Shown here: positions 8,857 to 16,887 of the stretch, in pieces
How positions within the stretch are numbered: position 1 is the first letter of the stretch
Layout: every line of letters starts with the position of its first letter
Origin: Flavobacterium crocinum
GTDB taxonomy: Bacteria > Bacteroidota > Bacteroidia > Flavobacteriales > Flavobacteriaceae
Reading direction: 5' to 3'
Assembly (NCBI RefSeq): GCF_003122385.1
Contig: NZ_CP029255.1
Coordinates: 1,488,001-1,552,000, forward strand
Length of the DNA stretch: 64,000 nt
Notes under the pieces: generated by a model
Seen by the model: only the letters and a program-made list of their open reading frames with translations
What the model was told of the DNA's origin: nothing
Database searches by the model: none
Program-made: the position numbers and the translations under genes

Positions 8857-9471
8857 CTATTGTGCTTTTATTATTTCTTCTATTGTGCGATTCTTTTTAT
8901 CATATAATAGAGTTAGATTTTTTTCGAACGCAGGATTCGTAATATTTATGTACCAGTCGATTTGGATTGCTTTGATGTTTTCGCTCAATCTACTGATAAA
9001 TTGAAACCAGCCCCAAGTCGATTCAGAAATGGTAAATTTATTTGAATCTAAAGTGTAAACGTCAATACAAATTTCGTCTTCTGTTATTAAATCTATTTTG
9101 TAAGCAAAAACAGTTTTAATTTCGTCCCATTTGTATGTTTTAGAATTGTTTTCATTAGTAATGGTAAAACGATTTTCGGTGTATGTAAATATTCCTAGAT
9201 CATTTTGATTTTCTGCTGTTTGCAAAGAAATTATCTCTTTTCCTATTGTAGAATTTGGAGTAACAAACAGGTTTTTCGGATTTAAAAATCGAAGAAGCAC
9301 AAAGAAGCCTCCGCCTCCAAATAAGACTAAGGTAAGCCAGAGGCGAATTTCATTTACTTTTCCTGTCCATAAAACCATGAAAGTGAATAAGAAACAGATA
9401 ACAATCAAAATGATTTGTTTGGTTTTGCTTTCCCAAATAACATTTTTGTCTTTGTATTTTATTTTTTCCAT
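8857..9471 (-). CDS. Hypothetical membrane-anchored protein
   Basis: 204 residues from the ATG at 9471; a TTG four codons further upstream would extend it but is less likely. Two membrane segments (about 17-35 and 41-60) are followed by a cytoplasmic domain with alternating beta strands (FTYTENRFTITNENNSKTYKW...). The layout resembles bacterial PH-like or YcxB-like proteins, with a short hairpin anchor and a beta-rich domain, but I do not recognise a specific family. It stands alone and converges with the efflux operon. Confidence 0.65.
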   Translation of the reverse strand: MEKIKYKDKNVIWESKTKQIILIVICFLFTFMVLWTGKVNEIRLWLTLVLFGGGGFFVLLRFLNPKNLFVTPNSTIGKEIISLQTAENQNDLGIFTYTENRFTITNENNSKTYKWDEIKTVFAYKIDLITEDEICIDVYTLDSNKFTISESTWGWFQFISRLSENIKAIQIDWYINITNPAFEKNLTLLYDKKNRTIEEIIKAQ

Positions 9472-9603
9472 GATAATGCACAATTTGTAAAAACGAAGTT
9501 ATAAAAAAGGTTCTCAAAAATATCTTAATTTCTTAAACGCCTAAATTTCACAAACAGTATAAATGGTCGTATCTTGCAACCGTTAAAACAACAAAACAAA
9601 TAT

Positions 9604-10263
9604 ATGAGCCAGCAATGTGTAATTTTTGATATGGATGGCGTGATTTGTCACACCAATCCGCATCATGTAGTCGCTTTTGAGGAGTTTTTCAAAAAATATA
9701 TTATTCCGTATACTCAGGAAGAATTCGAAGAGCATATGTACGGAAAACACAATAGTTATATCATGACGCATTTCTTCAAACGTCCGATTGCGGGAGAAGA
9801 ACTTCTAAAATTGGAAGACGAAAAAGAAGGAATGTTCCGTGAGATTTACAAAGACAAAGTCGAAACGATTCCATATTACATGGATTTTTTAAACGAATTA
9901 AAATCCCGCGGATTCAAAACAGCTGTTGGAACTTCTGCGCCACGTGCGAATTTAGATTTAATTGCCAATTTTCTGAAACTAGGCGAAAAAATGGATTCGA
10001 TGATGTCTAGTGAAGATGTTACGTTTCATAAACCAAATCCTGAAGTATATTTAAAATCGGCAGAACGTGTTGGAGTTTCTCCATCTGATTGTGTGGTTTT
10101 TGAAGATTCATTTTCGGGTGTTACAGCAGGATTAAATGCCGGAATGAAAGTCGTAGGTGTTTTGAGCACACATACTAAAGAAGAACTTCCGCCTTGTGAT
10201 TTTTATATTAATGATTATAGTGAGGTTAATGTGGATAAGATATTTGAGATATTGGGGAAATAA
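9604..10263 (+). CDS. HAD-superfamily phosphatase, beta-phosphoglucomutase-like
   Basis: 219 residues from the ATG at 9604; the longer frame to a TTG at 9574 lies over the promoter (TATCTTGC at 9570-9577) and is rejected. All HAD motifs are present: DMDGV with Asp9 and Asp11, GTSAPRANL (motif II Thr/Ser), the motif III lysine in HKPNPEVYL, and the acidic pair in VVFEDSFSGV. The helical cap between motifs I and II is the C1 type of beta-PGM/phosphatase proteins. Likely a sugar phosphate phosphatase or mutase; the substrate is unknown. A strong terminator follows. Confidence 0.9.
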   Translation: MSQQCVIFDMDGVICHTNPHHVVAFEEFFKKYIIPYTQEEFEEHMYGKHNSYIMTHFFKRPIAGEELLKLEDEKEGMFREIYKDKVETIPYYMDFLNELKSRGFKTAVGTSAPRANLDLIANFLKLGEKMDSMMSSEDVTFHKPNPEVYLKSAERVGVSPSDCVVFEDSFSGVTAGLNAGMKVVGVLSTHTKEELPPCDFYINDYSEVNVDKIFEILGK

Positions 10264-10301
10264 ATACCAATTTTTTAAATACCAAAAATGCTATACGAGA
10301 G

Positions 10302-10341
10302 ACCTTTATCAAAGTTTAAAACTTTGATAAAGGTTTTTTTT
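10302..10341 (+). terminator. Terminator of HAD gene
   Basis: Perfect 14-bp stem ACCTTTATCAAAGT / ACTTTGATAAAGGT with a TTAA loop and an uninterrupted T run, about 40 bases after the stop. Confidence 0.85.
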
Positions 10342-10370
10342 GCGTAATTAACTACAATCTTGTCATTTCG

Positions 10371-10461
10371 ACCGAAGGGAGAAATCACACTAGAAACTCC
10401 GCAACGAAAAGCCAATCTTTGTAGAGTTTCTCACGGAGATTTCTCCTTCGTCGAAATGACA
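10371..10461. repeat. Inverted repeat, 'tgtcatttcgac' family
   Basis: TGTCATTTCGACCGAAGGAG at the left pairs with CTCCTTCGTCGAAATGACA at the right, with a short internal module (CCAATCTTTGT.GAG) that is conserved in copies at 11464, 13356 and 13615. Confidence 0.85.
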
Positions 10462-10485
10462 AACTAGACGGATTTTAAAGTAGAA

Positions 10486-11277
10486 TCAATACTTCTCCTC
10501 TAAAAAAGCCATCCAGCCTTTTTCAAATTCTTCACGACTTACATTCAATGTTTTTTCGATGTTTCCGAATGACGCGATTAGTTTAGGCAGAATGTCCTTT
10601 CCCCATTTTTGAGTCATATATTCGATAATCGTGTAGCCGATATTATAAATCTGATTGCCGTGATTTAAATCTTCTAAAGTCAGATTTTTGCTTTTGGCGT
10701 ATTTCACGCTTATGGAATTGACTTCTTTGGCTTCAAAAATACTAATCGATTCCCAGAGCCAGCGCGGATATTCGGCTTTAAATTTTTTCTCAAATTCCCT
10801 TTCAAAAGTCAGTCGGTCTTGGGTGATAATCGTGTCTTTGGCTTTGTATATTAATATGTTGAGCTGAACGCAATGCGTAAATTCATGTAGAGCCGTTTTT
10901 AGCGGATCGTCCGGGAAAATAGAATTAAACCAATTCGTCCAAACAAAATGAAACTCATTTGGGCCCCGGCTTGTGCCTTTGGTATTTTCTTTTAAGCCAG
11001 TAGCTTCGTTAAACTTGAATTGCGAGCCGTAAACAAAAACCTTTATCAGGTCGTGTTCTACATCTTTTAAATTTTCTCGTATTACAGAATAATTGTCTTC
11101 GAGATGTTTGCTTACTTTTTCAGCTTCGCTTTTATAAATTCCGCTGTAGGAAACGATAAAATGCTCCGATTTAATAGTTCGGGTTTCTTGTTTAACGGTA
11201 AAGCTTCGGACTGTTCTTGCAAAATAAAAAACAGCAATAATTGCTAAAAAAATGACTAGTAATCTGTATTTCTTCAT
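10486..11277 (-). CDS. Exported HExxH metallopeptidase-like protein (peptidase MA type)
   Basis: 263 residues with an N-terminal hydrophobic segment (about 5-21) that is a signal or anchor. The gluzincin motif HEFTH is at 131-135, and a downstream WLWESISIFEA segment supplies Glu176 as the likely third zinc ligand, an arrangement seen in peptidase MA-like (collagenase-type) proteins. It would act in the periplasm or outside the inner membrane. It stands alone between repeats. The assignment rests on the motif pair; substrate is unknown. Confidence 0.75.
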   Translation of the reverse strand: MKKYRLLVIFLAIIAVFYFARTVRSFTVKQETRTIKSEHFIVSYSGIYKSEAEKVSKHLEDNYSVIRENLKDVEHDLIKVFVYGSQFKFNEATGLKENTKGTSRGPNEFHFVWTNWFNSIFPDDPLKTALHEFTHCVQLNILIYKAKDTIITQDRLTFEREFEKKFKAEYPRWLWESISIFEAKEVNSISVKYAKSKNLTLEDLNHGNQIYNIGYTIIEYMTQKWGKDILPKLIASFGNIEKTLNVSREEFEKGWMAFLEEKY

Positions 11278-11463
11278 GTTCTAAATGATTTTTGAAATTT
11301 AAAAACAAAATAAAATATGCAGATTTAGGTTTTTGGTATTTTAAAAATAAGAATATTTAAACACTAAAGCGTAAAATAATTAAAGAAATTTCTGGGTTGT
11401 GTTTTGTTTTTGCCACAGATTATCAGGATTAAAAGGATTTTTTCTCATTGTAACCGCAGAGTA

Positions 11464-11568
11464 TTGTCATTTCGACGTAAGGAGAAATCGCACTAGAGAT
11501 TCCATAAAGCATGTCGTCAATCTTTGTCGACACCCGAGTGCGATTTCTCCTTACGTCGAAATGACAAA
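11464..11568. repeat. Inverted repeat, 'tgtcatttcgac' family
   Basis: TTGTCATTTCGACGTAAGG pairs with CCTTACGTCGAAATGACAA and the pairing continues through GAGAAATCGCACT / AGTGCGATTTCTC. The tail downstream (about 11575-11635) matches the tail after the copy at 13356, ending in a small AGCAGGAGG hairpin. It occupies most of the 11278-11676 gap, which otherwise holds nothing recognisable. Confidence 0.85.
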
Positions 11569-11676
11569 CTAGACAGATATGCTTTGTACAATAAGAGTGT
11601 TAAATGAATTGTCTTCTACTTTAGCAGGAGGTTTAAAGGTGTAAAAAAAAGACTTTATCCCAAAAAATATAAAGTA

Positions 11677-12333
11677 TTACTCTTTTGAAATACTTTTAAT
11701 TCTAATGTTTTTAAAATCAATTGGAGAGCGTTCGTAGTTTAAAGAAATTTTACCTTCAACAGTCGAAGCTTCCGTGCATTCGTTTACTAGTTTTCCATTC
11801 AAATACTGCGTGATTTTTCCGTTGAAAGATTTAATGAGTACAGTATTCCATTCTCCATACGGATTTTCATTGGCTAAAAACTTTGGAGAAACCACACTTG
11901 CGCCGGCTTCAACCAGTTTTCCGTTTACTTTTGCTGTTACCTGATCCAAGAATATAAAGTCGCCTGTCACATTTTCTTTTATTTGAAACTGAATTCCTTT
12001 TGGCCAGATTTTATCCGATGCATCTAATGGAATATTGTACATAACGCCACTGTTTTTAGTGCCTTTCATTTTGTATTTTTCTTCCATATTCCATCGGTAT
12101 TCTAAGGTAAGCTCAAAGTTTTTATAGCTTTTTTTGGTCATTAAGCAGCCGAGGTCTTCTCCGTACATACGAATCATTCCATCCTTAAATTCATATACTT
12201 TTGAAGGTTCCTGTTGTGTGGTATTTGATTTTGTAAAAGCATACCAGTCGTTCATTTCTAAGCTTTTTTGCTGAACGGCACAGGAACTTAAAATAAAAAG
12301 AAGAATAACAACAAAAGTTGATTTTTGGAACAT
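11677..12333 (-). CDS. DUF1080 (3-keto-disaccharide hydrolase domain) lipoprotein
   Basis: 218 residues from the ATG at 12333, chosen because it begins a lipoprotein signal peptide (FILLSS-type stretch with lipobox LSSC, Cys18). The longer open frame upstream lacks any coding signal. The mature part has the DUF1080 beta-sandwich pattern: a K.YKNFELTLEYRW strand, GV.YNIPL, an ...FLDQVTAKVNGKLV... strand, EWNTVLIKSFNGKITQYLNGKLV near the end and a final short strand. Family members degrade or bind carbohydrates. It is a monocistronic outer-membrane-side lipoprotein here. Confidence 0.88.
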   Translation of the reverse strand: MFQKSTFVVILLFILSSCAVQQKSLEMNDWYAFTKSNTTQQEPSKVYEFKDGMIRMYGEDLGCLMTKKSYKNFELTLEYRWNMEEKYKMKGTKNSGVMYNIPLDASDKIWPKGIQFQIKENVTGDFIFLDQVTAKVNGKLVEAGASVVSPKFLANENPYGEWNTVLIKSFNGKITQYLNGKLVNECTEASTVEGKISLNYERSPIDFKNIRIKSISKE

Positions 12334-12603
12334 AGCTGTAAGTTTAAAACAAAGTTGATTAACCTGAATTGAAGATTTTTTTAAAGTAAAATTAGTAATA
12401 CGAACTAATATAAAAAACTGGCAATTCCGGCTTTTTTGTTTTTTATCAGAAAATAATGATTTAGATAAAAACACTTATTCTTCTCCATTAAAATTAATGA
12501 TATATTAGCGACATTATCAAATGTCGTAGAAATGCCGTAAGAAAACCGTTATCAAAATAGGCTTTTCGAAATAATTTTGGATTGAAATTTAAAAACATAA
12601 ACC

Positions 12604-13173
12604 ATGAGTTATATTGGCAAAAAAATTAGCGAAGCGAGAAAATTAAAAGGCTTTACACAAGAAGAATTGGCAGAATTATCGAAAGTTAATTTGAGAACAA
12701 TTCAAAGAATCGAAAACAATAATAATGAACCACGTGGCAAAACGCTGGAATTAATTTGTGAAGTACTTCAAATTGATAAGGGAGAATTGCAAGATTTAAA
12801 AACATCAGAAAATAATAGAATTGGAGCTTTCGTTGTCAATGCGATTTTTTTGATTCTTTTAAATCTTGCCATAGCGCTTGCTTTTAGTTATATGGTGACA
12901 CCTATAGAAGCTAGTGCCAACAGTAAATTTGGCGCAGTTCTTTTAAGTTTTTTTATGCCCTTTACCATTTTTTATTATACGCAGAACATGACGGCAACCG
13001 AACGTATTTTTAAATTTGGAATTTGCTGGATGATATATCTTACAACCTTATTATTTGCACAAGGTTTTCGTGCTGCGCTTGGTATTGGATTTAGAACATG
13101 GATTTTTCCCTGTATTTTAATCTATTTTGGCGTACTGTTTTATGGAAAGGTTTTGTTTAAATCAGAGAAATAA
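12604..13173 (+). CDS. XRE-family helix-turn-helix protein with C-terminal membrane domain
   Basis: 189 residues. Residues 4-60 are a Cro/C1-type helix-turn-helix (IGKKISEARKLKGFTQEELAE...RIENN). The rest holds about four hydrophobic segments (77-99, 105-122, 133-151, 158-178). This membrane-tethered regulator layout is common in Bacteroidota and its target is usually unknown. It is monocistronic, oriented away from the DUF1080 gene. Confidence 0.88.
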   Translation: MSYIGKKISEARKLKGFTQEELAELSKVNLRTIQRIENNNNEPRGKTLELICEVLQIDKGELQDLKTSENNRIGAFVVNAIFLILLNLAIALAFSYMVTPIEASANSKFGAVLLSFFMPFTIFYYTQNMTATERIFKFGICWMIYLTTLLFAQGFRAALGIGFRTWIFPCILIYFGVLFYGKVLFKSEK

Positions 13174-13254
13174 AAACATAAAAGACAATTTTTATGTTTT
13201 AATCTCGCGAAGACGCAGAAGCGCAAAGTTTTTCCAAACTGTAACCATAAAGTA

Positions 13255-13487
13255 TTGTCATTTCAACTGAAAGGAGACTCGAGCGATAGCGAACAGGCGA
13301 AGTAAATCACACAAGAGAGCCTGTAAAGTTTTTTCCACAAAGTAACCATATAGTATTGTCATTCTGAGGAACGAAGAATCTCCGTAAGTAACTCCGCAAC
13401 GATAATCGCCAATCTTTGTCGAGCTTCTCGCGGAGATTGCTTTGCCAGTTTGCTATCGCTCGTGTCTTCGTTCTTCAGAATGACAAA
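13255..13487. repeat. Composite inverted repeat region
   Basis: A half element (13255-13345: TTGTCATTTCAACTGAAAGG, then the CGAGCGATAGCGAACAGGCG module) is followed by a full hairpin element (13356-13487) with arms TTGTCATTCTGAGGAACGAAG / CTTCGTTCTTCAGAATGACAA. The CTATCGCTCG module appears in the right arm too. The gap 13174-13732 carries no gene; it consists of these elements, an internal hairpin with T-tract at 13530-13557 and the next element. Confidence 0.8.
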
Positions 13488-13529
13488 CTAGAAAGATATG
13501 CTTTATCAAATAAGAAAGTTAAATGAATT

Positions 13530-13557
13530 GCCTCCTGCTTTAGCTGGAGGTTTTTTT
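13530..13557 (+). terminator. Hairpin with T-tract inside repeat tail
   Basis: CCTCC, a ten-base loop, GGAGG and seven T. The same hairpin in degenerate form follows the repeat at 11464, so it is part of the repeat rather than a dedicated terminator, although it could act as one. Confidence 0.4.
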
Positions 13558-13614
13558 ATGATTGAAAGGGAAAAGGCTTTAGCCGAAAAGAATAACCGTT
13601 CAGTAACCACAATC

Positions 13615-13717
13615 TTGTCATTCTGAGGAACGAAGAATCGCACAAGTTGCTCCGTATGCAAAATCGCCAATCTTTGTCGAGTTTTGAGTGTGATTCTTCG
13701 TTCCTCAGAATGACAAA
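13615..13717. repeat. Inverted repeat, 'tgtcattctgag' family
   Basis: TTGTCATTCTGAGGAACGAAG pairs perfectly with CTTCGTTCCTCAGAATGACAA, and the pairing extends inward. Its tail runs into the stop codon region of the XRE gene that follows. Confidence 0.85.
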
Positions 13718-13732
13718 CTGTACGAATATGCT

Positions 13733-13963
13733 TTATTTCAAAGAAAAATCAAGCAATTCTTTAGGTTCAATATCTAAAGCATTGGCGATTTTTATAAGGG
13801 TTTTTATACCTGTATTTACTTTCGCAACTTCTAATCTTGCTATTTGAGATTTGTTAATATTACAGTCGTCAGCTAAACCTTGTTGGGATAAGCCTTTCTT
13901 TTCACGTAATTGTCTAACGTGAATACCAAGATTTACGAGAAAAGTTTCTTCTGAAATATTCAT
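13733..13963 (-). CDS. Small XRE-family transcriptional regulator
   Basis: 76 residues, almost entirely a single Cro/C1 helix-turn-helix (LGIHVRQLREKKGLSQQGLAD...KSQIARLE...), ending with the typical LDIEPKELLDFSLK tail. It is transcribed toward the repeat cluster. It stands near a CBASS-like operon but is separated from it by a divergent small gene and 275 bases, so a regulatory link is possible but not shown. Confidence 0.85.
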   Translation of the reverse strand: MNISEETFLVNLGIHVRQLREKKGLSQQGLADDCNINKSQIARLEVAKVNTGIKTLIKIANALDIEPKELLDFSLK

Positions 13964-14049
13964 ATTTCAAAAGTGAAAAGATTTATTTTGTTCTTAGATG
14001 CTAATTCGCCTACAAATTACTATATTTGACCCAAACAAAAAATAAGATA

Positions 14050-14283
14050 ATGACTACAGAATGTTTTTCTAAAGAAGTAGAAACTAGACTAAAAGTTTTT
14101 TTTAGTGATGTTGTGGATGTAAAAGATATGGCGAAGATGCTCCGACAGGTCAATTATGCTCTTTCGTTAAGTTCGATGCGAGGTTGCGAAACTCTGGATT
14201 CTGAGTTGTGCCATGTCGATGATAATTTTTACTGGCTCAACAGACTGGCAGAAGTTTTAGATCCTTATTTAGGTGTAGATTAA
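14050..14283 (+). CDS. Small hypothetical protein
   Basis: 77 residues from the ATG at 14050; the frame extends to a TTG at 14026, but that codon overlaps a good -7 box (TATATTTG, 14021-14028). The protein is acidic and helical, with three cysteines and no membrane segment. I do not recognise a family. It is divergent from the small XRE gene, 86 bases apart, so the two may share a control region. Confidence 0.6.
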   Translation: MTTECFSKEVETRLKVFFSDVVDVKDMAKMLRQVNYALSLSSMRGCETLDSELCHVDDNFYWLNRLAEVLDPYLGVD

Positions 14284-14305
14284 AAGAAATTGTGCTTTAA
14301 GCACC

Positions 14306-14420
14306 ATCATTTCGACGAAAGGAGGAATTAAAGGCATATCAACAAATTCGAAAATTCCCTACAATTTTTTTCATTGTGTAACTATCGTTGGTATGCTGGA
14401 AATGCTCCTTTCGTCAAGGT
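14306..14420. repeat. Degenerate inverted repeat
   Basis: CATTTCGACGAAAGGAGGAAT at the left and the partial complement ATGCTCCTTTCGTCAAGGTG at the right resemble a decayed copy of the 10371/11464 family. A further half element (TTTGTCATTTCTGCG) follows near 14450. Confidence 0.55.
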
Positions 14421-14520
14421 GATTGTTAATATAAGGTTACCATAAAGTTTGTCATTTCTGCGTAATTTACATAAGTAACCCTACTATCAAAAACGCTAGT
14501 TTTACTGATTTACTTATTTA

Positions 14521-14553
14521 GATTAATTTTGCACAGAAATGTGCAAAATTAAC
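14521..14553 (-). terminator. Terminator of the CBASS-like operon
   Basis: GTTAATTTTGCAC, a seven-base loop, GTGCAAAATTAATC, six bases after the effector stop on the minus strand. The U-tract is weak, but the stem is perfect over 12 to 13 base pairs. Confidence 0.65.
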
Positions 14554-14558
14554 ATGGT

Positions 14559-15320
14559 TTAAACCTTGCAATGTTTTTGTTTAATTTTTTCCCATTCCAA
14601 AGAAAGCTCTGCATTCATTTTATTAAACATTTTGCTGTCTAGTAAAATGCCTGCCCATGATAAGTTCTTTTCATAAATGATTATGTTGTTAATAATGTTT
14701 TGAATAATATTTTCTTCATTTACTGATTTAAAAATTAATTTATAATTGTCAAATACTGATTTAACTTTTGAATTTAATTTGTAAAGTTTAAATGTTTGCA
14801 GAATTATTGTAAATGGTAATGCGGACTGAAAAACTAGAGTAATAATTTCTTTATTTGAAAATATACAGACAGATAGAAAAATTATAAATATGATGCTCAA
14901 TTTTATGTATTCCTTTGGAAGCATTTTTGAAGTTATGCATTTCGTGAAAAAAACATTTTCAAAATTGTTTATGCCTAATTTATTTATGCCGGCTTTTACT
15001 TCGTCATTGGAAAAATAATCTGTAGAATTTTTTTCTGAAAAACTCGAATCTAAACTGTTATCAATAAAATCCAAGGTTCTGATATTTTCTGCTTTATGAA
15101 AAACATAGCTTTGGATGGAATCAATAACAAAATAAATCACTGAAAAGAATGCGAGACTGCAGTTGAAGAATTCTTTAATTGCTATTTCTGAGAATTTAGA
15201 AAATTCCAAAACGAGAAGAAAAACAGAAATAATAATTGAAACAATGAGAATTGAACTAGACAAAATACTTGTCTTGTTCAACCAATCATAATAATTTGCA
15301 TGTGGAACTTTTTCACTCAT
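14559..15320 (-). CDS. CBASS effector, S-4TM-like four-helix membrane protein
   Basis: 253 residues from the ATG at 15320, which overlaps the stop of the E2-like gene by eight bases (ATGAGTGA). A longer frame starts inside that gene and is rejected. Two membrane pairs are visible (about 18-40 and 50-70; 138-155 and 158-177) separated by a polar loop, and the C-terminal tail is charged and helical. This is the layout of the SMODS-associated 4TM effectors that are thought to disrupt the inner membrane when a CD-NTase signal arrives. Position as third gene behind a CD-NTase and an E2-like gene supports the call. The sequence match is by pattern; nucleotide binding residues cannot be named. Confidence 0.78.
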   Translation of the reverse strand: MSEKVPHANYYDWLNKTSILSSSILIVSIIISVFLLVLEFSKFSEIAIKEFFNCSLAFFSVIYFVIDSIQSYVFHKAENIRTLDFIDNSLDSSFSEKNSTDYFSNDEVKAGINKLGINNFENVFFTKCITSKMLPKEYIKLSIIFIIFLSVCIFSNKEIITLVFQSALPFTIILQTFKLYKLNSKVKSVFDNYKLIFKSVNEENIIQNIINNIIIYEKNLSWAGILLDSKMFNKMNAELSLEWEKIKQKHCKV

Positions 15321-15735
15321 CTTTTTTGTTGTTTTTAATATGTTCAACTTCTGGACCAAACCATTTACCAGTTTCAAGCCATACTTCATAAAAATAAATC
15401 CATCCTGCTGTCCAAGGAACTATATCCTTAGCGATTAATTTCCCATGAGACCATTTATAATCCTTCGGGTGGTAAAGGCATAAAGACTTACTCTCATGGT
15501 AGAAATGGATTGGTTTTTCAACTAATTTAGGGCTCAATATCCTTACTAATGGTCTCAAATTTCCTCGATATGTTATTGATACGGCATATTTTGGAAATTC
15601 TGGTTTTACAATTAATTCCCCAATGAATTCAATTTCACTTCCTCTTACAATTGATCTGAATTGAGGATAACTCGACTTCATTGCCTGAATCTGAATATTT
15701 GGATTATAATACTTTTTTTTATTTATTATCCCCAT
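15313..15735 (-). CDS. E2-like ubiquitin-conjugating protein of type II-short CBASS
   Basis: 140 residues with the prokaryotic E2 pattern of CBASS operons: ...HFYHESKSLCLYHPKD... with candidate catalytic Cys86, then IVPWTAGWIYFYEVWLETG and KWFGPE near the end. No E1 (adenylation) domain and no JAB peptidase gene is present, which matches the E2-only 'type II short' organisation, where the E2 is known to act on the partner CD-NTase. The start overlaps the CD-NTase gene by 17 bases and the stop overlaps the effector start by eight, so the three genes are one operon. Confidence 0.75.
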   Translation of the reverse strand: MGIINKKKYYNPNIQIQAMKSSYPQFRSIVRGSEIEFIGELIVKPEFPKYAVSITYRGNLRPLVRILSPKLVEKPIHFYHESKSLCLYHPKDYKWSHGKLIAKDIVPWTAGWIYFYEVWLETGKWFGPEVEHIKNNKKDE

Positions 15736-16705
15736 AATATCCTTTTGAAGACGTAATTGTTTTTCCTACTGTCGTTGATAATAAACCAGAAGAATTAATT
15801 TTCAAATTTCCTTTAATCAGCTCATTTGAAAAATTTTTCGCCTCTTCAATGTCGGCCGTTGGAAATTCTTTTCCGAAAATTTCTTTCCAAATTTTTATCG
15901 CTTCTAATTCTTGATTCGAATTAATTAATTCTTTAGCTTCTTCAAGTTTTTGTTTAACTTCTTCTATGTTATCTTTGCTTGAATTAAATTTTTTTTCAGA
16001 AGTAAAATCTTTAAGATTTAAGTGGCTTTTAGCGTTTGAAAACCAAAGACGAATTCCCTCCTCGAGATCTGAAAACTTATCAGTTTCAAAGATGTTAATC
16101 GCGATTTCTTCAATGATATATGAAGGGATCATTTTGTCATTTTCTCTGTTCCAATATTTTACTGCCTTGATTATTTTTTTTAAACTATAGTCGCAATATT
16201 TATCAGTATCCTCTAATCTTTGGGACAATCTAATTGGATTAGTAAATGTCCAACTTTTCAAATCATGATTTGGTATTAAGTAGCCATTTCCATCTTCAAA
16301 ACTTGGAAGTACATCAAAATTAATTTTGCTTAATTCAATTGTGACGCAAGGTCTGGATTGAGAGACTTTTCCTTTATAGTCTCCAATTTCATTTAGGTAA
16401 TCTTTGAAATTTGTAAGAACAGTTTGCGGATTAGGTAAATTACCATCTTCATCAATCCATTCATCTTTATCGAGAACAGCAAAAACGTCAACATCATCTA
16501 GAGGTCTTAGTATTGTATCTCTTTCCCATGAGCCGTTAGTGAATGTTTCTTTAACATACAAGTCGCAATCTTCATGAGTTAATTTGTTATTTAGATTTTC
16601 AACAGATGAAGTAATGCTATCTTCCTGCTTGTCTGTAACCGATATTTTTTCAATCATTTCGGTTATTTTTTTAATTAATTTGGCCATATTAGTAAATTTT
16701 AACAT
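15719..16705 (-). CDS. CD-NTase (cGAS/DncV-like nucleotidyltransferase), CBASS
   Basis: 328 residues from the ATG at 16705; a second ATG at 16687 would give 322. The polymerase-beta-like active site is complete: GSW at 58-60, the DVD pair Asp71/Asp73, and a third aspartate (Asp131) in SKINFDVLPSF. A helical OAS1-C-like region follows, with WKEIFGKEFPTA near 290. Family members make cyclic di- or trinucleotides on phage infection, which switch on the effector. The C terminus reads ...KGYYGDNK, with a glycine three residues before the end, relevant to E2-linked conjugation. The product nucleotide is not predictable by eye. Confidence 0.88.
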   Translation of the reverse strand: MLKFTNMAKLIKKITEMIEKISVTDKQEDSITSSVENLNNKLTHEDCDLYVKETFTNGSWERDTILRPLDDVDVFAVLDKDEWIDEDGNLPNPQTVLTNFKDYLNEIGDYKGKVSQSRPCVTIELSKINFDVLPSFEDGNGYLIPNHDLKSWTFTNPIRLSQRLEDTDKYCDYSLKKIIKAVKYWNRENDKMIPSYIIEEIAINIFETDKFSDLEEGIRLWFSNAKSHLNLKDFTSEKKFNSSKDNIEEVKQKLEEAKELINSNQELEAIKIWKEIFGKEFPTADIEEAKNFSNELIKGNLKINSSGLLSTTVGKTITSSKGYYGDNK

Positions 16706-16848
16706 AAAATTCCCAAATTTTATACCAAATAACCAAACATGACAAAATGACGTATTTTCTGCCTAAATATCTTAAGAGTTTAATATTTAAAACTTTTATT
16801 TTTTGAAGTTTACGGGAAGTCTTAGTCAGAAGAATTTAAATAAAAACA

Positions 16849-16883
16849 AAAAAGCTTCTGAAAAATGATTCAGAAGCTTCTTA
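16849..16883 (-). terminator. Terminator of tRNA-Leu
   Basis: On the minus strand AAGCTTCTGAA, loop, TTCAGAAGCTT is followed by six T, starting five bases after the tRNA 3' end. Confidence 0.85.
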
Positions 16884-16887
16884 AAAG

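Noticed and set aside
15320..15389. Upstream extension of the effector frame by 23 codons
   Set aside because: It lies inside the E2-like gene; the ATG at 15320 overlaps its stop in the usual way.
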